This document shows, piece by piece, positions 45,138 through 52,748 of a stretch of DNA of 64,000 bases; positions within the stretch are counted from its first letter, which is position 1; each line of letters opens with the position of its first letter. Made by a program: the position numbers and the translations under genes. This DNA is from Paraburkholderia solitsugae (lineage in GTDB: Bacteria; Pseudomonadota; Gammaproteobacteria; Burkholderiales; Burkholderiaceae): assembly GCF_013177695.1 (NCBI RefSeq), contig NZ_WOEY01000127.1, positions 62,001 through 126,000 on the forward strand, written 5' to 3'. Below the pieces are notes generated by a model. It saw nothing but the letters and a program-made list of their open reading frames with translations, ran no database searches and was not told where the DNA came from.

Positions 45138-46024
45138 AGAACGCGCCGACCGTGTTGTCCGTCTCGCATCGCACGACCTACCACTACTCCACGTACGTGG
45201 AGACCGCCCAGCATCTCGCGACGATCCGTCCGATTGCCTGTTCGTGGCAGCGGGTGGTCTCGCACAGTGAAAAGATCGAACCGGAGCCGTCGTATCAGAC
45301 TAGCCGTCTCGATGCATTCGGTAACGACGTGTTGTACTTCGCCTTGGACGCGCCTCACGAACGCCTGCAACTCGTCAGCGAAACGACGGTGGCGCTGATG
45401 CCGCGCTGGACCGACCTCGACCCCGACGAGACGCCGGAATGGGAAGAGGTGGCGGACGCGTTGCGCTTTTGGGTCGGTGGCGAGTTCCGGCCCGAGGTGG
45501 AGTTCTGCTTTGCGTCGCCGAACATCGTGCCGCGGCCGTCGTTGCGCGCTTACGCACTGCCGAGCTTCCCTCCCGGCATGCCGATCGTGGCGGGCGCGAT
45601 TGATCTGATGCACCGGATTCACGAAGACTTCGCGTACAAACCTTCGGCGACGATGTTCGACACGCCCGCCGAGCGCGCTTTCGAATTGAAGAGCGGGGTG
45701 TGCCAGGACTTCGCGCAGGTGATGATCGGCTGTTTGCGTTCGCTGGGCTTGCCGGCGCGCTATGTGAGCGGTTATCTGCGTAACGATCCGCCGCCTGGGC
45801 AACCGCGCTTGATCGGTGCGGATGCCTCGCATGCGTGGGTGTCCGTGTATTGCCCGGAGAGTGGCTGGATCGATCTCGACCCCACCAATGACGTGCTCGC
45901 CGATATGGACCACGTGACGCTCGCGATCGGCCGCGATTACAGCGACGTATCCCTGCTGCGCGGGATGATCCTGGGGGGCGGGGCGCATCGGGTGGAGGTG
46001 GGTGTGACGGTGCTCGCGCTTTAA
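45134..46024 (+). CDS. transglutaminase-like cysteine protease
   Basis: This 296-residue protein has a transglutaminase N domain (1-110) and core with likely triad Cys190 (KSGVCQDFAQV), His233 (ASHAWVSVY) and Asp249 (IDLDPTND). The ATG at 45134 overlaps the preceding TGA (ATGA), so synthesis is coupled. It has no signal peptide. With the two preceding genes it makes a compact three-gene system. Confidence 0.92.
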   Translation: MKNAPTVLSVSHRTTYHYSTYVETAQHLATIRPIACSWQRVVSHSEKIEPEPSYQTSRLDAFGNDVLYFALDAPHERLQLVSETTVALMPRWTDLDPDETPEWEEVADALRFWVGGEFRPEVEFCFASPNIVPRPSLRAYALPSFPPGMPIVAGAIDLMHRIHEDFAYKPSATMFDTPAERAFELKSGVCQDFAQVMIGCLRSLGLPARYVSGYLRNDPPPGQPRLIGADASHAWVSVYCPESGWIDLDPTNDVLADMDHVTLAIGRDYSDVSLLRGMILGGGAHRVEVGVTVLAL

Positions 46025-46238
46025 GCCGCCGCTTTTACGCTCAGCTTTAACTGCCCGCTTTTACCCCCCGCTTCAAGCCATCACTTCCTGCCGCTCTCAC
46101 CCTTCAATACGCCACGTTGTGGTCAGACGATTTCCATCAACGAGCCGCGTATCCGCCGCGGCACGCTCTTTTACCCGCGTTCGGGGAAAACCCTCTCCTC
46201 GTATTCCCACTCACCGGGAATCCATTTTTTGAAATTCG

Positions 46239-46256
46239 AGAATGTTCTGGCATTCT
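46239..46256. promoter_or_regulatory. putative IclR operator
   Basis: AGAATG-TTCTGG-CATTCT is a perfect 6-bp inverted repeat with a 6-bp spacer, 33-50 bp before the iclR start. IclR proteins commonly bind palindromes over their own promoter. A -10 could not be assigned firmly. Confidence 0.45.
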
Positions 46257-46288
46257 GATTCCATTATTCATTGTGGGTAGTTTTCATC

Positions 46289-47038
46289 GTGAACGCGGAA
46301 CAGGGTGTGACAGGGGCTGAACGAGTATTGCTGGTGCTGGCGGCGCTCGCCAGTCATGGCAAGGCCATGTCGGTCAAGGATCTGCTCGCTGTCACCGGTC
46401 TCGCGCAAAGCACGCTGTACCGGCAGATCGCCTTGCTCAAGCGCTGGGGTTTCGTCGCTGAAAACGCGGGCTATTACGCGCCGGGTCCAATCAGCCTGCA
46501 ACTCGCGCTCGGCTTCGACGTGAATTCGCTGCTTGTCGAAGCGAGCCGCTCGGAGATGCAGCAACTGGCGCGCGCGTCGCAGGAAAGCATCGGGCTGGTG
46601 GTTGCGGTCAAGCATCAGGTGATGTGCCTGGAAATGGTCGACAGCCAGCACTCGTTGCGTTGCTCGTTCGAAAAAGGCCGTGCCGTGCCGCTGAAAGCCG
46701 GCGCTTCGGCGAAATCGTTGCTGGCGTTCATGGCCGACAAGGCGCGCACCGAAGTACTCGACAGCGTGTTCGACAACGACCCCGCCGGCCGTGCCGCGAT
46801 CGAAGCCGAACTCGAACAGATTCGCGCTCAGGGCTACGCCGTTAGCGACAGCGAAGTCGACCCGGGTGTGTGGGGCGTGAGCGCGCCGGTATTTCACCGC
46901 AGCGGACGCGGCATCGGCAGCAGCGCGTCGATCACGTTGATGGCGCCGTCCACGCGCGCCATCGGCCGCGAAAGCCAATTCATAGACGGGACGCTACGCA
47001 CGGCCCGCGCCATTTCCGAGCATATGCAAACCGATTGA
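46289..47038 (+). CDS. IclR-family transcriptional regulator
   Basis: This 249-residue regulator has an N-terminal winged helix (about 8-65, AMSVKDLLAVTGLAQSTLYR) and a C-terminal IclR effector domain (about 80-245, AVPLKAGASAKSLLAFM and PGVWGVSAPVF). The GTG at 46289 starts VNAEQGVTGAERVLLVL in family register; the Shine-Dalgarno sequence is weak. It lies 73 bp before an ABC transporter-ureohydrolase operon, which it probably controls. The ligand could be histidine or a degradation product, by context only. Confidence 0.87.
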   Translation: MNAEQGVTGAERVLLVLAALASHGKAMSVKDLLAVTGLAQSTLYRQIALLKRWGFVAENAGYYAPGPISLQLALGFDVNSLLVEASRSEMQQLARASQESIGLVVAVKHQVMCLEMVDSQHSLRCSFEKGRAVPLKAGASAKSLLAFMADKARTEVLDSVFDNDPAGRAAIEAELEQIRAQGYAVSDSEVDPGVWGVSAPVFHRSGRGIGSSASITLMAPSTRAIGRESQFIDGTLRTARAISEHMQTD

Positions 47039-47111
47039 TCGGGCAAAGCCGCTCGCGGCCGCATTCGATCTGGATACCGAACGAACTGAACGAACCACCA
47101 GGAGCCCTCCC

Positions 47112-47867
47112 ATGAAACTGAATCGACTGTTGTCCCTCGCATGCGTCACGTTTGCGGTGACGTTTGCCGGCTTTTCCGGTGCGGCGTCCGCCCAAACGCC
47201 GGACGTGCTGAACGTCGCCACCGACGCGACTTTCCCGCCGATGGAATACACCGAAAACGGCGCGCGCGTCGGTTTCGACGTCGACATGATGAATGCGCTC
47301 GCGAAAGCCATGGGCAAACGCGTGCAATGGACCGATATCGACTTCAAAGGGCTGATTCCGGGCTTGATCGCGCATCGTTTCGACGCGGCGATCTCCGGCA
47401 TCTACATCACTGATGAGCGCGCGAAAGTGGTCGACTTCACCGACTCGTATTACGCGGGCGGCCTCGTTGCGCTGGTGAAAACCGATTCGCCGATCAAGTC
47501 GGTCGCCGACCTGAACGGCAAGAAAGTGTCGGTCCAGGTGGGCACGAAGTCGGTCAACTTCCTGCGCGACAACTTCCCGCAAATTAACCGCGTCGAAGTC
47601 GAGAAGAATCAGGAGATGTTTGACCTGGTCGGTATCGGCCGTGCCGACGCTGCCGTGACCGGCAAGCCTGCCGCCTATCAGCTCGTGAAGACGCGCGGCG
47701 GTTTCCGCGTGCTCGACAAGCCGCTGACGACCGAAGCCTACGGCATCGCCGTGCGCAAGGACGAACCGCAACTGAAGACGGCATTCAACACGGCACTGGC
47801 GAAGATCAAGGCCGACGGCACGTATGCGGCAATCGTCAAGAAGTGGTTCGGCGCCACCGCGCAATAA
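47112..47867 (+). CDS. polar amino-acid ABC transporter, periplasmic binding protein
   Basis: This 251-residue SBP_bac_3 protein has a signal peptide (cleaved after SAA or ASA-Q, near 27) and the motifs LNVATDATFPPMEYTENG, GFDVDMMNALAKAMGK and GTSVNF-like KSVNFLRDNFP. It binds polar amino acids in the periplasm. GGAGC lies before the ATG. First gene of a four-gene operon. Confidence 0.9.
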   Translation: MKLNRLLSLACVTFAVTFAGFSGAASAQTPDVLNVATDATFPPMEYTENGARVGFDVDMMNALAKAMGKRVQWTDIDFKGLIPGLIAHRFDAAISGIYITDERAKVVDFTDSYYAGGLVALVKTDSPIKSVADLNGKKVSVQVGTKSVNFLRDNFPQINRVEVEKNQEMFDLVGIGRADAAVTGKPAAYQLVKTRGGFRVLDKPLTTEAYGIAVRKDEPQLKTAFNTALAKIKADGTYAAIVKKWFGATAQ

Positions 47868-47884
47868 CCGGCTGAGCAAACATA

Positions 47885-48553
47885 ATGGACCTCGATTTTT
47901 CGCCGGTGATTGCCGGCTGGCCGGACATCATGCATGGCGCGCTGGTGACGGTCGAAGTGACCGCCGCCGCGCTCGCGCTGAGCTGCGTGCTGGGTCTGTT
48001 GATCGGTATCGGCCGGCTCACGCCGCAGCGGCGCATCATGTACGGCTTGTGTACCGCGTACCTCACGTTCTTTCGCGGCACGCCGTTGCTCGTGCAACTT
48101 TTCCTGCTGTTCTTCGGCTTGCCGCAATTCGGCATTCTGTTGCCGGCTTTCGTGTGCGGGATGCTAGGGCTTGGTTTGTATTCGGCGGCCTATGTATCGG
48201 AGATCGTGCGCGGTGCGATTCAGTCGGTGGATCGCGGGCAGATGGAAGCGGCGCGTTCGATCGGCATGTCGTCGGGCCAGGCGATGCGCGCGATCATTCT
48301 GCCGCAGGCGATTGTGCGGATGATCCCGCCGCTTGGCAACGAGTTCATCGCGTTGATCAAGAACTCGGCGTTGGTATCGCTGCTCACGATCGACGATCTG
48401 ATGCACGAAGGCCAGAAGATCATCAGTGTGTCGTACCGTTCGCTCGAAGTGTATCTGGCGATCGCGCTGGTGTATCTGGTGTTGACGCAGGTGACCAATT
48501 ACGCACTGCATCGTGTGGAGCGCCGCTTGCGTGCAGGAGGGATGGTGCAATGA
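47885..48553 (+). CDS. polar amino-acid ABC transporter permease
   Basis: This 222-residue HisM/HisQ-type permease has an EAA-like loop (EAARSIGMSSGQAMRAIILPQAIV) and about five membrane segments. A single permease gene is present, so it probably forms a homodimer. Its last bases overlap the ATPase start (ATGA). Confidence 0.92.
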   Translation: MDLDFSPVIAGWPDIMHGALVTVEVTAAALALSCVLGLLIGIGRLTPQRRIMYGLCTAYLTFFRGTPLLVQLFLLFFGLPQFGILLPAFVCGMLGLGLYSAAYVSEIVRGAIQSVDRGQMEAARSIGMSSGQAMRAIILPQAIVRMIPPLGNEFIALIKNSALVSLLTIDDLMHEGQKIISVSYRSLEVYLAIALVYLVLTQVTNYALHRVERRLRAGGMVQ

Positions 48554-49323
48554 ACACCGTAAAAGTAGATGAACCTATTGTCAGCATTCGCGGACTGACC
48601 AAATCGTTCGGCTCGCATACGGTGCTGAACGGCATCGATTTCGACATCCAGCCGCAGCAGGTGGTGGTCGTCATCGGGCCGAGCGGCTCGGGCAAAAGTA
48701 CTTTCCTGCGTTGCTGCAACGGGCTTGAAGAGGCTGAAGGCGGCACGATCGATATCTGCGGGCACCGGCTGGTGGATCACGGGGCGATGCTCAAGGAGCG
48801 CTCGCTGAATGCGCTGCGCACCGAAGTGGGCATGGTGTTTCAGTCGTTCAATCTGTTTCCGCATCTGTCGGTGCTGCATAACATCACGGTCGGTCCGCGG
48901 ATGTTGCGTGGCGCCAGCAAGGCCGAAGCCGAAGCGACTGCAACCGCGTTGCTGGAAAAAGTGGGCCTCGCCCACAAGGCGCACGTGATGCCGGCGAGTT
49001 TGTCGGGCGGTCAGAAGCAGCGTGTTGCCATTGCTCGCGCGTTGGCGATGCAGCCGCGCGTGATGTTGTTCGACGAGCCGACTTCCGCGCTCGATCCCGA
49101 GCTGGTTGGCGAAGTGCTGCAAGTGATGAAGCTGCTAGCGAGCGAGGGCATGACGATGGTCGTCGTCACGCACGAAATGGGTTTCGCGAAAGAAGTCGCT
49201 GACGTGGTGGTGGTGATGGACGGCGGCGTGATCGTCGAAGCGGGACCCCCTGCTGAGATTTTCTCGGCGCCGTCGCAGCCGCGCACGCGCGCTTTCCTTC
49301 AGGCGGTGTTGTCGCGCGCATGA
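48550..49323 (+). CDS. polar amino-acid ABC transporter ATPase
   Basis: This 257-residue ATPase has Walker A GPSGSGKST (43-51), the Q-loop MVFQSFNLFPHLSVL, signature LSGGQKQR, Walker B VMLFDEPTSALDPE and H-loop VVVTHEMGFA. The start at 48550 overlaps the permease stop; the stop overlaps the hutG-like start. It energises uptake. Confidence 0.95.
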   Translation: MNTVKVDEPIVSIRGLTKSFGSHTVLNGIDFDIQPQQVVVVIGPSGSGKSTFLRCCNGLEEAEGGTIDICGHRLVDHGAMLKERSLNALRTEVGMVFQSFNLFPHLSVLHNITVGPRMLRGASKAEAEATATALLEKVGLAHKAHVMPASLSGGQKQRVAIARALAMQPRVMLFDEPTSALDPELVGEVLQVMKLLASEGMTMVVVTHEMGFAKEVADVVVVMDGGVIVEAGPPAEIFSAPSQPRTRAFLQAVLSRA

Positions 49324-50390
49324 GAGTTCCATTCGATGGCAAGGTGTGGAGCGGCCGTTCCGACGAGGGAGAACCCGGCGACACCCGGCGTATTTTCAAT
49401 CAGGTGGTGCCGTTTGGCGGCGCGCTGCGGCATGAGGATGCTTTACGCGCCGCGCCGCTTACTGGAAGCGATGCGCCCGTGATCATCGGCTTTGGTTCCG
49501 ACGAAGGCGTGCGGCGTAATCAAGGGCGTATCGGCGCGGCCCATGCGCCGAAGGAACTGCGTCGCGTGCTGGCGGGCTTGCCGGCGAAAACGTCGATGGT
49601 GACGCTCGCCGATGCGGGCGATGTGGTGTGCGACGACGGCGACCTCGAAGGCGCGCAGGCGGAACTCGCGAACGTGGTGAGCGACGTGCTCGCGAGCGGC
49701 GGCCGGCCGTTGGTGTTGGGCGGCGGCCATGAGGTCGCGTGGGGGACGTATAGCGGTTTTCGCCTGCATCAGGATCGCGTGGCCGGGGCAGCGGGCGCCG
49801 GCGTCGCGGCCACCTCACCAAGCTCCGTGGCTCCTGCAGCGAATGCAGGTGTGGTTTCGACCGTCACGTCAGCAACGGCAACCCGCAAGCTCCTCATTAT
49901 CAACTTCGACGCCCACTTCGATCTGCGCCAGAAGCGGCCGGCGAATTCAGGCACGCCGTTCGATCAGATTGCCAGCGACTGCGCCGAACGAGGTGTGCCA
50001 TTCAACTACGTATGTTTCGGCATCAGCGATCTGGGTAACACTGCTTCGCTGTTCGCGCATGCAGAACGACTCGGCGTGCGCTACGTGCTCGACATCGACA
50101 TGCAGGAACCGCAATTGCCGCAGCGTTTGGACGATCTCCGGCAGGTGCTGGACGCAGCGGACGACGTCTATCTGACCATTGATCTCGATGTGCTCCCGGC
50201 CGCTACCGCGCCGGGTGTATCGGCGCCTGCCGCGCTGGGCGTGCCCTTGTCGGTGGTCGAAGCGATGGTGCAGCGCGTGCGGGCGTCGGGCAAGCTGCGC
50301 GTGGCGGATATTGCGGAGTACAACCCGTCGCTCGATCAGGATAAGCGCACGGCGAGGGCGGCGGCGCGCCTGGCATACCGGCTGCTTTAA
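49320..50390 (+). CDS. hutG: formimidoylglutamase-like ureohydrolase (HutG)
   Basis: This 356-residue arginase-superfamily protein has metal-binding motifs GGGHEVAWG, NFDAHFDLR and TIDLDVLPAATAPGVS. The length and N-terminus fit formimidoylglutamase (N-formimino-L-glutamate to glutamate plus formamide), the last step of one histidine pathway. An Ala/Ser/Val-rich insert at about 153-188 precedes RKLLIINFDAH and is unusually long. The gene is coupled to the ABC transporter (ATGA), pointing to histidine use. Other hut genes are not in the window, and agmatinase-like activity cannot be excluded. Confidence 0.82.
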   Translation: MRVPFDGKVWSGRSDEGEPGDTRRIFNQVVPFGGALRHEDALRAAPLTGSDAPVIIGFGSDEGVRRNQGRIGAAHAPKELRRVLAGLPAKTSMVTLADAGDVVCDDGDLEGAQAELANVVSDVLASGGRPLVLGGGHEVAWGTYSGFRLHQDRVAGAAGAGVAATSPSSVAPAANAGVVSTVTSATATRKLLIINFDAHFDLRQKRPANSGTPFDQIASDCAERGVPFNYVCFGISDLGNTASLFAHAERLGVRYVLDIDMQEPQLPQRLDDLRQVLDAADDVYLTIDLDVLPAATAPGVSAPAALGVPLSVVEAMVQRVRASGKLRVADIAEYNPSLDQDKRTARAAARLAYRLL

Positions 50391-50602
50391 CGCACGTTAG
50401 CCGCACGGCACGGCAGCGGGCGGCGCCGCAGTGCAGCGCACCGCACTGTGCCGCGCCGTGTCGCATCGCGTCGATCGGTGTATCGTAGTCGCCGGTGATC
50501 GCCGTGCCGGCACGCGTATTTCAAACGGGCGTATGGATAGATTATTGCTTCGAAGGCAGTCGTTATCGATTCTTGCGAAGTACCTGCTGAGCGATCGTAA
50601 AC

Positions 50603-50631
50603 TTGACTCTGTGCGTATGCACATATAGACT
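50603..50631 (+). promoter_or_regulatory. promoter with MarR operator for the first marR gene
   Basis: TTGACT (50603-50608) and TAGACT (50626-50631) are 17 bp apart. Between them lies TGTGCGTATGCACA (50610-50623), an inverted repeat with TGTGC/GCACA arms. The first marR start is 8 bp after the -10. A repressor bound here blocks the promoter directly. Confidence 0.7.
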
Positions 50632-50638
50632 GCCTAGC

Positions 50639-51061
50639 ATGAACCGTCCTCTCTCTTACGACGAATGCAACTGTTTCGCGCTGCGCCAGGCGGCCCGGCA
50701 CGTCACGCAAATCTACGAGCGTCATCTCGGCCAGGTCGGGCTCACGGCCGCGCAGTTCACGATTCTCGCCAAGCTCGCGCGCACGCCAAACCTGCCGATG
50801 GTGGACCTTGCGGACGCGATGGTCATGGAGCGCACCACACTGGTCCGCGCCATGAAGCCGTTGCAGCGCGACGGGCTGGTGGTCGCCGAATCGGCGGAGC
50901 ATGACGGCCGCACGCTTCTGTTCAGTCTTACGGAGAAGGGCGAAACGATCTTCGATCAGGCTGCCGTCGCATGGCGTGCTGCGCAGAGCGAGTTCGAAGA
51001 AGAGTTCGGTCACGCACGTGCCAAGGCGTTGCGCTCCGAACTGTTCAGCATCACCGGATAG
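50639..51061 (+). CDS. MarR-family regulator 1
   Basis: This 140-residue regulator starts MNRPLSYDECNCFALRQAAR; the winged helix occupies about 40-105 (VDLADAMVMERTTLVRAMKP, RDGLVVAESAEHDGR). Cys10 and Cys12 near the N-terminus recall redox-sensing MarR types. The ATG at 50639 lies just after the promoter. It is about 45 percent similar by eye to the next gene product, suggesting tandem duplication. It likely represses itself and the efflux genes. Confidence 0.88.
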   Translation: MNRPLSYDECNCFALRQAARHVTQIYERHLGQVGLTAAQFTILAKLARTPNLPMVDLADAMVMERTTLVRAMKPLQRDGLVVAESAEHDGRTLLFSLTEKGETIFDQAAVAWRAAQSEFEEEFGHARAKALRSELFSITG

Positions 51062-51107
51062 ACAAACCCTATGAGCTCGTTCCGACGAGCTTGGGTACGC
51101 CCGATTA

Positions 51108-51121
51108 TGTGCATACGCACT
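51108..51121. promoter_or_regulatory. MarR operator upstream of the second marR gene
   Basis: TGTGCATACGCACT differs at one of 14 positions from the reverse complement of the site at 50610-50623. It lies 21-34 bp before the second marR start. Confidence 0.7.
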
Positions 51122-51141
51122 CACGATAGGGAAGTACAGCG

Positions 51142-51564
51142 ATGGACGGACTCTTCGACGACGACTGCTTTGCGATCCGCCAGGCCGCGCGCTATGTGTC
51201 GCAGCTTTACGACCGCCACCTGGGGAACGTCGGCCTGACTATCACGCAGTTTTCGCTGATGGGGCGTCTGAAACGCACCGGTCCGTTGACCATGAAGGAA
51301 CTGGCCGAGGCCATGCGCATGCAACGCACCACGCTTGTCCGCACGATTCAGCCGCTGCGGCGCAACGGATTGGTGTCGAGCGACACACGCGGGGCGGACG
51401 CGCGGACGTTGTGGATTGCAATCACGGCAGCCGGCGAAGCGCGTTTGCACGCAGGCCGCAAGCATTGGGATGCGGCGCAAGCCGAGTTCGAGGATCGCTT
51501 TGGCGAGCAGCGCGCGGCGGCATTGCGCAGTGAGTTGTTCGCCGTCACAAGCGATCCCATTTGA
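51142..51564 (+). CDS. MarR-family regulator 2
   Basis: This 140-residue regulator starts MDGLFDDDCFAIRQAARYVS. The winged helix is at about 45-105 (MKELAEAMRMQRTTLVRTIQ). One N-terminal Cys (Cys9) is retained. It shares the residue order of regulator 1 (DD.CFAIRQAAR, QLYDRHLG, TTLVR, ALRSELF), so the two are paralogues. A ribosome-binding site GATAGGGA lies upstream. Confidence 0.88.
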   Translation: MDGLFDDDCFAIRQAARYVSQLYDRHLGNVGLTITQFSLMGRLKRTGPLTMKELAEAMRMQRTTLVRTIQPLRRNGLVSSDTRGADARTLWIAITAAGEARLHAGRKHWDAAQAEFEDRFGEQRAAALRSELFAVTSDPI

Positions 51565-51568
51565 ATCA

Positions 51569-51620
51569 GGCCCGCGTGGAGCGGGCCAAGCCCGGCGCAG
51601 TACAACGCGCCGTTTTTTTT
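51569..51620 (+). terminator. double-hairpin terminator between marR2 and emrA
   Basis: Stem 1 is GGCCCGC/GCGGGCC (51569-51575 and 51581-51587). Stem 2 is CGGCGC/GCGCCG (51593-51598 and 51607-51612), followed by eight T (51613-51620). It ends 33 bp before emrA. It should stop most marR2 transcription before the pump genes. Confidence 0.85.
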
Positions 51621-51629
51621 AGCTCAAAG

Positions 51630-51643
51630 AGTGCATACACACA
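51630..51643. promoter_or_regulatory. MarR operator upstream of emrA
   Basis: AGTGCATACACACA matches the site at 51108-51121 at 11 of 14 positions. It lies 11-24 bp before the emrA ATG and just after the terminator. A third site of the same kind strengthens the shared regulon. The emrA promoter must be very close. Confidence 0.6.
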
Positions 51644-51653
51644 TTCGAACATC

Positions 51654-52742
51654 ATGTCCACTACACCCTCGACTATTGCACCGCCCAGCGTGGCCAAGGC
51701 CGCCAAACCGGCCCGGCGCATTCCGTGGATGCTGCTCGCAATCATCACGGTGGTCGCCGTGCTGGCGCTTGCCGCGTCGTACTGGTTCTTCGTCGGCCGC
51801 TCTATCGAAACGACGGACGATGCCTACGTCGGCGGGGATGTGACCGTGATGTCGCCGAAGGTGAACGGCTTCGTCACGGACGTGCTGGTGCGCGACAACC
51901 AGTTCGTCCATGCGAATCAGGTGCTGATCCGGCTCGATGCGCGCGATTACGACGCTCGCCTCGCGCAGGCCAGCGCGGAGGTTGAGAGCGCAGAGGCCGC
52001 CGTTACCGAACTGCAGGCGAAGAAGTCCTTGCAGCTTGCCACCATCAACGAGCAGGCCGCCGAGGTTCGGGCGTCAGGCGCCGAGTTGACACGCAGCGCC
52101 GCCGATCAGACGCGCTATCGCGAACTGGTGAAGGACGACGCGGTATCGAGTCAGGTCGTCGAACGCGCGGACGCAGATCTGACCAAGGCGCATGCCGCGG
52201 TCGACCGCAGCAGCGCGGCGTTTATTGCCGCGCAACGGCAGATCGCCGTGCTCGACGCGCAGATCGGCGATGCGCAGGCACGCATCGCCACCGCGCAGGC
52301 GGCACAACGTGTTGCGGCATTGAATGTGGAGTACACCACGATCCGCTCGCCGATCGACGGTTACGTCGGCAATCGCACTGCGCGCGTCGGCCTGCTGGCG
52401 AACACGGGTGTTTCGCTGCTGACGGTGGTGCCGTCGAGCGGGCTGTGGATCGACGCCAATTTCAAGGAAGACCAGTTGAAGAAGATGCACGTTGGCGACG
52501 GCGTCGACGTCGATCTCGATGCATCGAGCAACCGGATTCACGGCGTGGTTGAGAGTCTCGCGCCCGCGACCGGCGCGACCTTCAGCGTGTTGCCGGCGGA
52601 GAACGCCACCGGCAACTTCACGAAGATCGTGCAGCGCGTGCCGGTGCGCGTGCGTCTCGACGTGCCGAAGGACATGCAAGGCGTACTGCGCCCGGGCCTG
52701 TCGGCGACGGTGAAAGTGCACCTCGACGCTGCTCACGGTTAA
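51654..52742 (+). CDS. emrA: EmrA-type membrane fusion protein
   Basis: This 362-residue periplasmic adaptor of an MFS tripartite pump has one N-terminal membrane helix (about 24-46), then ETTDDAYVGGDVTVMSPKVNGFV (given in part), a long coiled coil and a barrel domain with VPSSGLWIDANFKEDQLKKM. The ATG at 51654 is the family start. It joins EmrB to the outer-membrane factor encoded downstream. Confidence 0.93.
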   Translation: MSTTPSTIAPPSVAKAAKPARRIPWMLLAIITVVAVLALAASYWFFVGRSIETTDDAYVGGDVTVMSPKVNGFVTDVLVRDNQFVHANQVLIRLDARDYDARLAQASAEVESAEAAVTELQAKKSLQLATINEQAAEVRASGAELTRSAADQTRYRELVKDDAVSSQVVERADADLTKAHAAVDRSSAAFIAAQRQIAVLDAQIGDAQARIATAQAAQRVAALNVEYTTIRSPIDGYVGNRTARVGLLANTGVSLLTVVPSSGLWIDANFKEDQLKKMHVGDGVDVDLDASSNRIHGVVESLAPATGATFSVLPAENATGNFTKIVQRVPVRVRLDVPKDMQGVLRPGLSATVKVHLDAAHG

Positions 52743-52748
52743 ACGATC

